Below the pieces are notes generated by a model that was not told the DNA's origin, did not search any database, and saw only the letters and a program-made list of their open reading frames with translations. 64,000 nucleotides of DNA from Streptomyces sp. NBC_00557 (lineage in GTDB: Bacteria > Actinomycetota > Actinomycetes > Streptomycetales > Streptomycetaceae), in the NCBI RefSeq assembly GCF_036345995.1, contig NZ_CP107796.1:2108001-2172000 (forward strand), written 5' to 3'. Made by a program: the position numbers and the translations under genes. Positions 1-7,873 of the stretch are shown here, piece after piece. Each line of letters begins with the position of its first letter. Position 1 is the first letter of the stretch.

Positions 1-323
1 AACCGCACGGACTCGCGCGGGTCGAGATTCACCACGATCACCTTGATCTCCCCACGGTACCCGGCATCCACCGTCCCCGGGGCATTCACGAGGGCGACAC
101 CGCAGCGGGCGGCGAGACCGGAACGCGGATGCACGAAGGCCGCGTACCCGTCGGGCAGGGCGATCGACACACCCGTGGGCAGCACGGCCCGCTCACCGGG
201 CTTCAGCTCGCACGCCTCGGTGGTGCGCAGATCGGCTCCGGCGTCCCCCGGATGCTCGTAGGCGGGCAGCGGCACGTCGGGGTCGACGCGCCGGATCAGT
301 ACGTCGAGCGGGCTACGGCTCAC
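1..323 (-). CDS. dut: dUTP diphosphatase (dUTPase), C-terminal part outside window
   Basis: Hydrolyses dUTP to dUMP and pyrophosphate, keeping uracil out of DNA and supplying dUMP for thymidylate synthesis. The visible 107 codons begin VSRSPLDVLIRRVDPDVPLP and contain motif 1 (AGADL), the PRSGLA motif 2 with the phosphate-contacting Ser, and motif 3 (GTVDAGYRGE) with the uracil-pocket Tyr. The start is GTG at 323-321; its GTGA overlaps the TGA stop of the upstream thioesterase gene, so the two are translationally coupled. The 3' end (motifs 4 and 5) lies beyond position 1, so it is partial because of the window edge. Confidence 0.93.
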   Translation of the reverse strand, partial: MSRSPLDVLIRRVDPDVPLPAYEHPGDAGADLRTTEACELKPGERAVLPTGVSIALPDGYAAFVHPRSGLAARCGVALVNAPGTVDAGYRGEIKVIVVNLDPRESVR

Positions 324-904
324 GGGTTCACCTCGAAGGCGCGGGCGCGCCGGATCTGGTCCGGGTCGCTCATGGCGGCCTGGATCTCCTCCCGGCGGCC
401 GTGGTCGATGAAGTGGTCGACCTTGACCTCGATGAACAGCGCGTCGGCGCGGACGGCGACGGGTCCGTCGGGGCCGCCGAGGCGTCCGGTGGCCGTGGAG
501 TAGATCTTGCGTCCGGCGACCGCGGTGACCTCCGCCTCCAGATACAGCGTGGTGCCCACGGGGACGGGCCGCACGAAGTCGGTCTCCAGCCGGCCGGTGA
601 CGGCGATGGTCCGCAGCAGCCAGTTCAGCGAGCCGAGGGTCTCGTCCAGGGCCGTGGCCAGCACACCGCCGTGCGCGAGGCCCGGGGCGCCCTGATGGGC
701 GGACTGGACGGTGAACTCGGCGGTCAGCGAGACGCCGTCGCCGGCCCGCGCCTCCAGGTGCAGTCCGTGCGGCTGCCCGGGACCGCAGCCGAAACAGTGT
801 TCGTAATGGGCGCCGAGGAGTTCTCCGGGCGCGGGCGCGTCGGGGTGCCGTACCGGTTTCACCGCGTCGGCGGGAGGCTGAAGGCTTGCGGAACTACCAC
901 TCAC
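320..904 (-). CDS. PaaI-type hotdog thioesterase
   Basis: 194-aa protein with a single hotdog fold of the PaaI/YbgC acyl-CoA thioesterase superfamily. The central segment GLAHGGVLATALDETLG (around residues 75-91) is the usual HGG...D/E active-site stretch, followed by LETDFVRPVPVGTTLYLEAEV typical of the beta sheet. A Cys-rich HCFGCGPGQPHGL segment near residues 36-48 is found in many actinobacterial members. The substrate cannot be read from sequence. It starts with GTG and overlaps dut by 4 bp, so they probably share an operon. The start is somewhat uncertain; AAGG lies 9 nt upstream. Confidence 0.85.
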   Translation of the reverse strand: MSGSSASLQPPADAVKPVRHPDAPAPGELLGAHYEHCFGCGPGQPHGLHLEARAGDGVSLTAEFTVQSAHQGAPGLAHGGVLATALDETLGSLNWLLRTIAVTGRLETDFVRPVPVGTTLYLEAEVTAVAGRKIYSTATGRLGGPDGPVAVRADALFIEVKVDHFIDHGRREEIQAAMSDPDQIRRARAFEVNP

Positions 905-1018
905 AGGCGCAGACCTTACCCGTCCGCCCGTTCCCCACCACCGCCCTGCTCGGCGGCGCTTCGCGCCAGCTGCCCCTGCCTTACGGGGCGATCCGGGTCC
1001 CGTGCCAAGCTTGGCTTC

Positions 1019-1483
1019 ATGCAGCTCTCCGCCACCCCCTACGAAGAACGCCTCACCGCCCCGCGCTCGTGGTGGCTGATCAGCTTTCTCGTGGGCGTCT
1101 CCTTCGCCCTGATCCTGCTTCCGTTCGGCACCCTGCCGCTGCTCGGCGGCCTGGTCGGCGGTACGGCCGCGGCGGCCGTCGTGGCCAGCGCGTACGGCTC
1201 GCCGCGCATCCGCGTCGTGGGCGGCTCGCTGATCGCGGGCGAGGCGAAGATCCCGGTGTCGGCGCTGGGCGAGGCGGAGGTGCTGGACGCGGAGGAGGCC
1301 CGCGCCTGGCGGACGTACAAGGCCGACACCCGGGCGTTCCTGCTGCTGCGCGGCTACATCCCGACGGCGCTCCGGGTGGAGGTCACGGACCCCGAGGACC
1401 CGACGCCGTACCTGTATCTGTCGACGCGGGAGCCGGAGAAGCTGGCGGCGGCGATCGAGGCGGCGCGCACGGCGGACGCCTGA
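1019..1483 (+). CDS. DUF3093 membrane protein
   Basis: 154-aa actinobacterial protein beginning MQLSATPYEERLTAPRSWW. Two closely spaced hydrophobic helices (WWLISFLVGVSFALILLPFG and the Ala-rich stretch ending VVASAYG, residues 18-60) are followed by a soluble PH-like portion (RIRVVGGSLIAGEAKIPVSALGEAEVL). That arrangement is characteristic of the DUF3093 family found beside dut in many actinomycetes. Function is unknown. It is divergent from the thioesterase/dut pair and probably shares the 114-bp gap at 905-1018 for its promoter. An in-frame upstream extension exists but overlaps the opposite gene, so ATG 1019 is preferred. Confidence 0.85.
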   Translation: MQLSATPYEERLTAPRSWWLISFLVGVSFALILLPFGTLPLLGGLVGGTAAAAVVASAYGSPRIRVVGGSLIAGEAKIPVSALGEAEVLDAEEARAWRTYKADTRAFLLLRGYIPTALRVEVTDPEDPTPYLYLSTREPEKLAAAIEAARTADA

Positions 1484-1505
1484 GCGGCACGCGTCCCGCG
1501 CTCGT

Positions 1506-2420
1506 CTAGCGCTCTTCGGGGAGGTCGCGCAGGTCCAGGGGCTCGGCCGGCTTCTCCAGCGGCGGCAGCTGCTCCAGCTCGTCCCAGGGCACCTGGATCG
1601 CGCGCAGGTCGGCCCGGATGCGGGCGGCGAGCCGCCTGGTGTCCCGCCGGTTGACGACCGCCCCGACCGCGGCTCCCACCATGAACGGCATGAGGCTGGG
1701 CAGATCCCGGACCATGCGTCTCATGATCTGCTGGCGCAGCCGGCGCTTCAGCTGGCCGCCGAGGGCCGAGTCGTACGTCGACGGCTTGAGCACGTCGACC
1801 CCGCGCTCCCCCGACCAGGAGGACAGATACGCGGTGCTGCGGGTCCTGAGGTTCCCCGGCGGTCTGACGCCGTAGACCTCGTGCAGTTCGGCGATGAGCT
1901 TCAGCTCGATCGCGGCGACCCCGGTGATCTCCGCGGCCAGTTCGGTCGGCATGGCCGGCGGCACGGGCAGCATGGCCGCCGCTCCGATGCCGGCCCCGAC
2001 CGTCGCGGTCCCGGCCGTGGCGCCCGCCACCAGCTTGTCGGCGAGCTCCTCGGGCCCGAGGCCGGGGAACTGCCGGCGCAGGGTCGCGAGGTCGCGTACG
2101 GGGATGCGCGGGGCGATCTCGATGATCCGGTCGGCGAGGTACGCCAGACCCGCGCGGGCGCCGCTGCCACCCCTGCGGATCCCTTGCCGGGCCATGTCCC
2201 GGGCCTTGCCGCCCATCACCGCTGCCCTCCGCCGGGCGACCGGCGCAGGGGTGCGCACCCGTACCGGGTGGTCGGCCCGGTCGCCGGCCGGTTCGAGCGG
2301 GGCCACCACTCCGGGTGCGCCCCGCTCGTCGTCACGCGCGCCGTGCGGGCCGTCGGACGGCCCTTCGTCCGCTTTCCCCAGGGAGAAGCGGCGCTTCCGA
2401 GGAGGGGTCGAGCCAGACAC
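1506..2420 (-). CDS. EcsC-like conserved protein
   Basis: 304-aa protein with a basic, low-complexity first 70 residues. A helical region follows with two glycine/alanine-rich hydrophobic segments: TVGAGIGAAAMLPVPPAMPTELAAEITG near 140-168 and MPFMVGAAVGAVVNRRDTRRLA near 248-270. The pattern (PVPP..P..LA.EI, then a GA.VGAV.N segment) resembles the EcsC family, whose biochemical role is unsettled. Probable association with the membrane is inferred from the hydrophobic helices. Starts with GTG; lies 13 bp downstream of the DUF4193 gene and is likely co-transcribed with it. Confidence 0.82.
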   Translation of the reverse strand: MSGSTPPRKRRFSLGKADEGPSDGPHGARDDERGAPGVVAPLEPAGDRADHPVRVRTPAPVARRRAAVMGGKARDMARQGIRRGGSGARAGLAYLADRIIEIAPRIPVRDLATLRRQFPGLGPEELADKLVAGATAGTATVGAGIGAAAMLPVPPAMPTELAAEITGVAAIELKLIAELHEVYGVRPPGNLRTRSTAYLSSWSGERGVDVLKPSTYDSALGGQLKRRLRQQIMRRMVRDLPSLMPFMVGAAVGAVVNRRDTRRLAARIRADLRAIQVPWDELEQLPPLEKPAEPLDLRDLPEER

Positions 2421-2433
2421 GGCCGACCCGGCC

Positions 2434-2730
2434 TCAGTCGCAGTCGCGGCAGATGGGCTGGCCGTTCTTCTCCCGGGCCAGCTGGCTGCGGTGGTGCACC
2501 AGGAAGCAGCTCATGCAGGTGAACTCGTCCTGCTGCTTGGGCAGCACCCGGACGGCCAGCTCCTCGTTCGAGAGGTCGGCGCCGGGCAGCTCGAGGCCCT
2601 CGGCGGCCTCGAACTCGTCGACGTCGACCGACGAGGTGGTCTTGTCGTTCCGCCGGGCCTTCAGTTCTTCAAGGCTGTCCGAGTCGACGTCGTCGTCGGT
2701 CTTGCGTGGAGTGTCGTAGTCGGTTGCCAT
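2434..2730 (-). CDS. DUF4193 zinc-ribbon-like protein
   Basis: 98-aa acidic protein opening MATDYDTPRKTDDDVDSDSL. Its C-terminus carries FTCMSCFLVHHRSQLA...CRDCD, a CxxC...CxxC pair expected to bind one zinc ion; this is the hallmark of DUF4193, a family confined to actinobacteria and very widely conserved there. Function is not established. A strong Shine-Dalgarno (GGGGGAGAG, 5 nt before the ATG) supports the start at 2730. First gene of a two-gene unit with the EcsC-like gene. Confidence 0.92.
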   Translation of the reverse strand: MATDYDTPRKTDDDVDSDSLEELKARRNDKTTSSVDVDEFEAAEGLELPGADLSNEELAVRVLPKQQDEFTCMSCFLVHHRSQLAREKNGQPICRDCD

Positions 2731-3158
2731 AGTCGCTCTCCCCCTCTGGGTGTCTGCGGTGTCTCCAGCGCACGTAACGCGTGAGAGGCCGGACTTGTGC
2801 CCGACCTGAGGCGGAGATTTTGCCTCACATCAAGGTCTGTTACTCAATCGACACCCAACCCGACCCCTCAAGAGTGATCGGCTTGGATGGCGGTGAGGAC
2901 CGTACACGGTCCTGATGTCGCACCTCAAAGGCGCCTCACCGTGTACTTCCCGTGATCAAGAGCCCTGAAAACCAGGACTTTCCCGGCTTTCCGTCATGTT
3001 TCATGATCACAGAGAGTACATGGCCGAAAATTCGCCCATGTGATCGATCACACAGGAGCAAGCTCATTCGGCGGCTGAAAAATTCCGCGTGAAGCGAACA
3101 TGCTCCGCGTGTGTCGGCCCATGGCGCGCGCGGACCGGTCCGGCGGCTCCGTCGAGGA
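2731..3158. other. Intergenic region between DUF4193 and cutS
   Basis: 428 bp without a credible gene and noticeably less G+C-rich than its surroundings. It holds the DUF4193 promoter region, a near-palindrome with 8-bp arms (AGGACCGT / ACGGTCCT, 2896-2913) and a 14-bp perfect palindrome at 3039-3052. Any of these could be operators or the 3' signal for cutS, whose stop is at 3159. Confidence 0.6.
3039..3052. promoter_or_regulatory. CRP-like palindrome
   Basis: TGTGATCGATCACA is a perfect 14-bp inverted repeat that fits the GTG-N6-CAC core of cyclic-AMP receptor protein sites. It lies about 310 bp upstream of the DUF4193 start and just 3' of cutS, so a regulatory role is possible but its position is unusual. 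A chance or hairpin role cannot be excluded. Confidence 0.4.
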
Positions 3159-4406
3159 TCACAGCGGGAGGGTGACCCGCATCACCAGCCCCCCGCCCTC
3201 GCGGGGCTGCCCGCCGATGTGGCCGCCGTGCGCGCGGGCCACGGACCGGGCGATGGACAGGCCGAGACCCACACCCTTGTCGCTGCCCGTGCGCTCCGTA
3301 CGGAGCCGTCTGAAGGGCTCGAAGAGGTTGTCGATCTCGTACGCCGGAACCACTGGTCCGGAGTTGGTGACGGTCAGCACCGCCTGGCCGTGCTGGACCT
3401 CCGTGTGCACCTCCACCCAGCCGTCCTCCGGCACGTTGTACCGCACCGCGTTCTGCACCAGGTTCAGCGCGATCCGCTCCAGCAGCACGCCGTTGCCCTG
3501 CACCACGACGGGCTTGCGCTCGCCGCGGATCTTCACGCCCTTGGCGTCGGCCTCGGCGCGCACCTGGTCGATGGCCTGGGTGGCGACCTCCGCCAGGTCG
3601 ACGGGCTTGCGCTCGACGATCTGGTTGTCGCTGCGGGCGAGCAGCAGCAGCCCCTCGACCAGCTGCTCGCTGCGCTCGTTGGTGGCGAGCAGGGTCTTGC
3701 CGAGCTGCTGCAGCTCCACCGGCGCGTTCGGATCGGACAGGTGCACCTCGAGGAGCGTTCTGTTGATCGCGAGCGGGGTGCGCAGCTCGTGCGAGGCGTT
3801 GCCGACGAAGCGCTGCTGGGCGGTGAAGGCCCGCTCGAGCCGCTCCAGCATGTCGTCGAAGGTGTCCGCGAGCTCCTTCAGCTCGTCGTCCGGGCCGTCC
3901 AGCTCGATCCGGCGGGACAGATCGGAACCGGCCACCTGGCGGGCGGTGCGGGTGATCCGGCCGAGCGGGGACAGCACGCGGCCCGCCATCGCGTAACCGA
4001 ACGCGAAGGCGATCACGGCGAGGCCCAGCAGGGCCAGCAGCGAGCGGCTGAGCAGATCGTCCAGGGCGGCCTGGCGCTGCTGGTCGACGCAGTGCGCGAT
4101 CGCGTCGTTGAACTCCGACAGCGGCAGGCTGGTGGTGTTGATCGCCGGGCAGTTGTCGCTGGAGACCCGGATCGCCGTGCCGCTCACGATCTTGAACAGC
4201 GGCTGGTTGCCCGTGCTGATCGCCTGTGCGGCCAGCAGGTAGATGATCGACAGCAGCAGGATGCCGGCGATCAGGAACATGCCGCCGTACAGGAGCGTGA
4301 GCCGTATGCGGATGGTCGGGCGCAGCCACGGGAAGGGCGGTTGCGGCCTTCTGGGGTCCCAGGTGGGCTTCGGGGGCGCCTGGGGCGGCGCGGGGGTGGC
4401 GGCCAT
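3159..4406 (-). CDS. cutS: Sensor histidine kinase CutS
   Basis: 415-aa membrane kinase. A proline-rich cytoplasmic N-terminus (1-30) is followed by TM1 (about 36-60), a short extracellular sensor loop (61-120), TM2 (about 121-141) and HAMP (142-190). HisKA carries the phospho-acceptor His206 in NASHELRTPL, and HATPase_c has N-box (NLVQNAVRYN) and G-box (GLGLSIA) motifs. The sensor loop holds exactly two cysteines, Cys86 and Cys106, as expected for CutS, which is linked to envelope/secretion stress and redox state of exported proteins. It lies 6 bp after cutR and is co-transcribed with it. The short loop argues against a bulky ligand-binding domain. Confidence 0.93.
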   Translation of the reverse strand: MAATPAPPQAPPKPTWDPRRPQPPFPWLRPTIRIRLTLLYGGMFLIAGILLLSIIYLLAAQAISTGNQPLFKIVSGTAIRVSSDNCPAINTTSLPLSEFNDAIAHCVDQQRQAALDDLLSRSLLALLGLAVIAFAFGYAMAGRVLSPLGRITRTARQVAGSDLSRRIELDGPDDELKELADTFDDMLERLERAFTAQQRFVGNASHELRTPLAINRTLLEVHLSDPNAPVELQQLGKTLLATNERSEQLVEGLLLLARSDNQIVERKPVDLAEVATQAIDQVRAEADAKGVKIRGERKPVVVQGNGVLLERIALNLVQNAVRYNVPEDGWVEVHTEVQHGQAVLTVTNSGPVVPAYEIDNLFEPFRRLRTERTGSDKGVGLGLSIARSVARAHGGHIGGQPREGGGLVMRVTLPL

Positions 4407-4412
4407 GGCGGA

Positions 4413-5066
4413 TCAGATCCGGTAGCCGGAGCCGGGGACGGTGACGATCACCGGAGGCTCGCCCAGCTTGCGCCGCAGGGTCATCACGGTGACGCGCACG
4501 ACGTTGGTGAACGGGTCGGTGTTCTCGTCCCAGGCCTTCTCCAGCAGCTGCTCGGCCGAGACGACCGCGCCCTCGCTGCGCATGAGCACCTCCAGCACCG
4601 CGAACTCCTTGGGTGCCAGCTGGATCTCCTTGCCGTCCCGGAAGACCTCGCGGCGGTTCGGGTCCAGCTTGATGCCGGCGCGCTCCAGGACGGGCGGCAG
4701 GGGCACGCTCGTACGGCGGCCGAGGGCGCGCACGCGCGCGATCAGCTCGCTGAACGCGAAGGGCTTGGGCAGGTAGTCGTCGGCGCCGATCTCCAGGCCC
4801 TCCACCCGGTCGCTGACGTCACCGGAGGCGGTGAGCATCAGCACGCGCGTGGGCATGCCCAGCTCGACGATCTTGCGGCAGACGTCGTCGCCGTGCACCA
4901 GCGGGAGGTCGCGGTCGAGGACGACCACGTCGTAGTCGTTGACGCCGATGCGCTCCAGGGCGGCCGCACCGTCGTACACGACGTCGACGGCCATGGCCTC
5001 CCGGCGCAGTCCGGTGGCCACCGCATCGGCGAGCAGCTGCTCGTCCTCGACGACGAGTACGCGCAC
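4413..5066 (-). CDS. cutR: OmpR-family response regulator CutR
   Basis: 217 aa: receiver domain with acidic pocket (VVEDEQ), phospho-acceptor Asp in VVLDRDLPL, Thr in MLTA and Lys in PKPF, then a winged-helix Trans_reg_C domain (AVLEVLMRSEGAVVSAEQLLEKAW...NVVRVTVMTLRRKL). First gene of the cutRS operon, divergent from a small conserved gene at 5483. CutR/CutS is a conserved Streptomyces pair acting on secretion-stress and envelope genes. A tandem 11-bp-spaced GTAAG repeat about 100 bp upstream is a candidate self-binding site. Confidence 0.95.
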   Translation of the reverse strand: MRVLVVEDEQLLADAVATGLRREAMAVDVVYDGAAALERIGVNDYDVVVLDRDLPLVHGDDVCRKIVELGMPTRVLMLTASGDVSDRVEGLEIGADDYLPKPFAFSELIARVRALGRRTSVPLPPVLERAGIKLDPNRREVFRDGKEIQLAPKEFAVLEVLMRSEGAVVSAEQLLEKAWDENTDPFTNVVRVTVMTLRRKLGEPPVIVTVPGSGYRI

Positions 5067-5482
5067 GTCGCTTGTCCTTCCTCATGTCCACCCGCGTAGC
5101 CGCGCCGTGGGCGCGTGCGGGCAGGGGCGTTCGTGGGGTGTGACCTCCATCCTGCCCTTTTCGGTCGTAAGTCGGCTGTAAGGCGGGTTGCGGACCGTAC
5201 GGACCGGCGCCCCGGGCCGGGAATACGAGAATTTCTCCTCCGGTTGAGGTTTCCGGACGAGGGAGCGGGGGGAGGACGGCTTTACACCCCGCGATCACGC
5301 TCTGCATGTAACGCAGCACCATGCGGTACACCGCGATCCGCTTCGCAGAGCGGGCGTGGGTGTCCGGCACCGTCGCCGCCCAGCAGGGCAGCGCTGGGCA
5401 CCCGCGAGAGACGTGATCGCCCCTTTCCCAACCGGCACACCCCCGTGCCACCGACCCACGACCCAGGACGAGGGGGCGCAGC
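5067..5482. other. cutR / small-gene divergent intergenic region
   Basis: 416 bp separating the divergent cutR and the 57-aa gene. No gene is supported: the open frames here have poor codon patterns and no ribosome site. It contains a direct GTAAG repeat (5167-5182) and should hold the promoters of both genes; no clear -35/-10 pair stands out. Confidence 0.6.
5167..5182. promoter_or_regulatory. Tandem GTAAG repeat, candidate CutR box
   Basis: GTAAG occurs at 5167-5171 and again at 5178-5182, an 11-bp period (one helical turn) typical of head-to-tail dimer sites of OmpR-family regulators. It sits about 100 bp upstream of the cutR start, consistent with autoregulation. The assignment to CutR is inference. 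Confidence 0.4.
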
Positions 5483-5656
5483 ATGGACGCTTTCACCGCA
5501 GGACTTCTGCAGCGCATAAGGGCGACCGAGTCCGACCTGTCGCGGGCTCGTGACGAGGGTGACGACTTCCTCGTCGAGGTGGAGCAGGCAGAGCTCGACG
5601 ACCTGCGACGCCTCGCCGCCGAACACGGTGTGGAGGTCGGCGCGTCACGCGTCTGA
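5483..5656 (+). CDS. Small conserved actinobacterial protein (57 aa)
   Basis: 57-aa acidic protein, MDAFTAGLLQRIRATESDLS..., predicted as two amphipathic helices (residues 3-24 and 30-50) separated by a short EGDD turn, suggesting a helical hairpin or small partner protein. No catalytic motif. The ATG lies within GGGGCGCAGC-ATG, a weak ribosome site, and codon third positions are strongly G/C. Followed 20 bp later by a good terminator. Function unknown. Confidence 0.75.
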   Translation: MDAFTAGLLQRIRATESDLSRARDEGDDFLVEVEQAELDDLRRLAAEHGVEVGASRV

Positions 5657-5676
5657 TCGGCCCGAAAGCGCACAAG

Positions 5677-5707
5677 GGGACCCTGGCGAATCCAGCGCCG
5701 GGGTCCC
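5677..5707. terminator. Convergent terminator
   Basis: 12-bp stem (GGGACCCTGGCG pairing with CGCCGGGGTCCC, one G-T wobble) with loop AATCCAG, placed between the 57-aa gene and the convergent inositol monophosphatase gene. Works in either orientation. Confidence 0.75.
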
Positions 5708-5738
5708 TGCGCGTTCCGGCGGCCGTCGGCCTCCGTAC

Positions 5739-6554
5739 TCAGTCGTGCCAGGCGCCGAAGTCCTCCAGCAGCCGCTGGAGGGGCTCGAACACGCCCGGCG
5801 ACCCGGCGACGGTCAGCTCCCGCGACGGCCCCTCTCCGGGCCGCCCGCCGACCAGCGCGCCCGCCTCCCGGGCGATCAGGTCGCCCGCGGCGAAGTCCCA
5901 CGCGTTGAGCCCGCGCTCGTAGTACCCGTCGAGCCGGCCGCAGGCCACGTCGCACAGGTCGACCGCCGCCGAGCCGCCGCGCCGGATGTCGCGCAGCAGC
6001 GGGATCAGCCGGGCGGCGACCTCGGCCTGGTGGGTGCGGACCTCGGTGACGTAGTTGAAGCCGGTGGAGACCAGGGCCTGCTCCAGCGGGGGCGCGGGAC
6101 GGCAGACGAGCGCCCGCTCGCCCTCCCACGCGCCGGTGGCCCACGCCCCTGCCCCACGCACGGCGTGGTACGTCTCGCCGCGCATCGGAGCCGCGACCAC
6201 TCCGACGACCGTCTCCCCGTCCTGCTCGGCGGCGACGGACACCGCCCAGGTCGGCAGGCCGTACAGGTAGTTCACCGTGCCGTCGAGCGGGTCGATCACC
6301 CAGCGCACGCCGCTGCTGCCCGCCACGGACGCGCCCTCCTCGCCGAGGAAGCCGTCGTCGGGGCGGTGGCCGGAGATCAGATCGGTGATCAGCTTCTCGG
6401 CCGCGATGTCCATCTCGGTGACCACGTCGATCGGGCTCGACTTGGTCCTCGCCACGGCGAGGTCGGCCGGTCTGCCGTCCCGCAGCAGGTCACCGGCGCG
6501 GCGGGCGGCCTCCTGGGCCAGTTCCAGCAGTTCCCGGTGCAGGGGATCGGTCAC
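5739..6554 (-). CDS. Inositol monophosphatase family protein
   Basis: 271-aa phosphatase of the FIG/IMPase superfamily, hydrolysing a phosphomonoester such as inositol-1-phosphate in a Mg-dependent way. Motif EEGASV contributes the metal-binding Glu, WVIDPLDGTVNYLYGLP is the DPxDGTxN signature, and NAWDFAAGDLIAREAGA is the C-terminal WDxAAG motif. GTG start (VTDPLHRELLELAQEAA) chosen because the family begins about 75 residues before the EEG motif; a longer open frame overlaps hemH. Lies 8 bp after hemH and is probably co-transcribed. Confidence 0.92.
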   Translation of the reverse strand: MTDPLHRELLELAQEAARRAGDLLRDGRPADLAVARTKSSPIDVVTEMDIAAEKLITDLISGHRPDDGFLGEEGASVAGSSGVRWVIDPLDGTVNYLYGLPTWAVSVAAEQDGETVVGVVAAPMRGETYHAVRGAGAWATGAWEGERALVCRPAPPLEQALVSTGFNYVTEVRTHQAEVAARLIPLLRDIRRGGSAAVDLCDVACGRLDGYYERGLNAWDFAAGDLIAREAGALVGGRPGEGPSRELTVAGSPGVFEPLQRLLEDFGAWHD

Positions 6555-6562
6555 GGGTCTCC

Positions 6563-7690
6563 TCACGCGTAGGGGCTGTCGGCGCCGGCGGCGGCCGGGC
6601 GCGGGGCACGGGCCGGGCAGCAGCCGACCGGGCAGACGTGGTGGCTCGGGCCGAGGGAGCCCAGGGCGCAGAGGGTGACCGCCCGGCCGCTCTCGACGGC
6701 GGCGCGCTCCATGACCAGGTCGCGGACGGCGGCGGCGAAACGCGGGTCGGCGCCGACGGTGGCCGAGCGGCGCACCGGCAGGCCCAGCTCCTCGGCCTTG
6801 GCCTTGGCCTCGGTGTCGAGGTCGTAGAGGACCTCCATGTGGTCGGAGACGAAGCCGATCGGCGCCATCACCACGGCCGGGACGCCCGCGGCGTGCTGCT
6901 CCTGAAGGTGGTCGCAGATGTCCGGCTCCAGCCACGGGATGTGCGGGGCGCCGGAGCGGGACTGGTAGACCAGCCGCCAGGGGTGGTCGATTCCGGTGCG
7001 CTCACGGACGGCGTCGGCGATCAGCTGGGCCACGTCCAGGTGCTGCTCGACGTAGGCGCCGCCCTCACCGTGAGCCTCCACGGGGCCGGAGGTGTCGGCG
7101 GCGGAGGTCGGGATGGAGTGGGTGGTGAAGGCGATGTGGGCGCCCGCGCGGACGTCCTCGGGGAGGTCCTCCAGGGCGCGCAGCACGCCGTCGGTCATGG
7201 GCTCGACGAAGCCGGGGTGGTTGAAGTAGTGCCGCAGCTTGTCGACCTTGGGCAGCGGCAGGCCCTCGGCCTCGAGAGCGGCCAGCGCGTCGGCGAGGTT
7301 CTCGCGGTACTGGCGGCAGCCGGAGTAGGAGGCGTAGGCGCTGGTGGCGAGCACCAGGATGCGGCGGCGGCCGTCGGCGACCATCTCGCGCAGGGTGTCC
7401 GTCAGGTACGGCGCCCAGTTGCGGTTGCCCCAGTAGACCGGCAGGTCCAGGCCGTGCTCGGCGAAGTCCTTGCGCAGGGCGTCCAGCAGGGCGCGGTTCT
7501 GGGCGTTGATGGGGCTGACCCCGCCGAAGAGGAAGTAGTGCTGCCCGACCTCCTTCAGGCGCTCCTTCGGGATGCCGCGCCCGCGCGTGACGTTCTCCAG
7601 GAACGGGACCACGTCGTCCGGGCCTTCGGGGCCGCCGAAGGAGAGCAGGAGCAGGGCGTCGTACGGGGTGGGATCGAGCGCGTCTGGCAT
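6563..7690 (-). CDS. hemH: Ferrochelatase (coproporphyrin-type, CpfC)
   Basis: 375 aa. Inserts Fe2+ into the porphyrin in late haem synthesis; actinobacterial members act on coproporphyrin III. Seen: N-terminal [41 protein letters not shown] segment (AFTTHSIP, catalytic His), [17 protein letters not shown] and [16 protein letters not shown]. Four cysteines that could ligate the [2Fe-2S] cluster known in actinobacterial enzymes are visible: one in YSGCRQY and three in the C-terminal HHVCPVGCC. Start ATG 7690 ([17 protein letters not shown]) preferred over an upstream extension. Confidence 0.95.
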   Translation of the reverse strand: MPDALDPTPYDALLLLSFGGPEGPDDVVPFLENVTRGRGIPKERLKEVGQHYFLFGGVSPINAQNRALLDALRKDFAEHGLDLPVYWGNRNWAPYLTDTLREMVADGRRRILVLATSAYASYSGCRQYRENLADALAALEAEGLPLPKVDKLRHYFNHPGFVEPMTDGVLRALEDLPEDVRAGAHIAFTTHSIPTSAADTSGPVEAHGEGGAYVEQHLDVAQLIADAVRERTGIDHPWRLVYQSRSGAPHIPWLEPDICDHLQEQHAAGVPAVVMAPIGFVSDHMEVLYDLDTEAKAKAEELGLPVRRSATVGADPRFAAAVRDLVMERAAVESGRAVTLCALGSLGPSHHVCPVGCCPARAPRPAAAGADSPYA

Positions 7691-7873
7691 GACTCGATCC
7701 TGCCACCCGGCACCGACAGCCGGGGAACGGCCGGGTGACGAGTCGGGTTCCAACCGGTTCATGGCGATTTTCCCGGCAGAGGGCGGCAGGCAAAACCGGG
7801 TGCGATTAGGGTCCCCTTACTCGTAAGCTGTATCAGCCGCATTCGCGCCTTACCGAGCCGCTTCGGAGACCCC

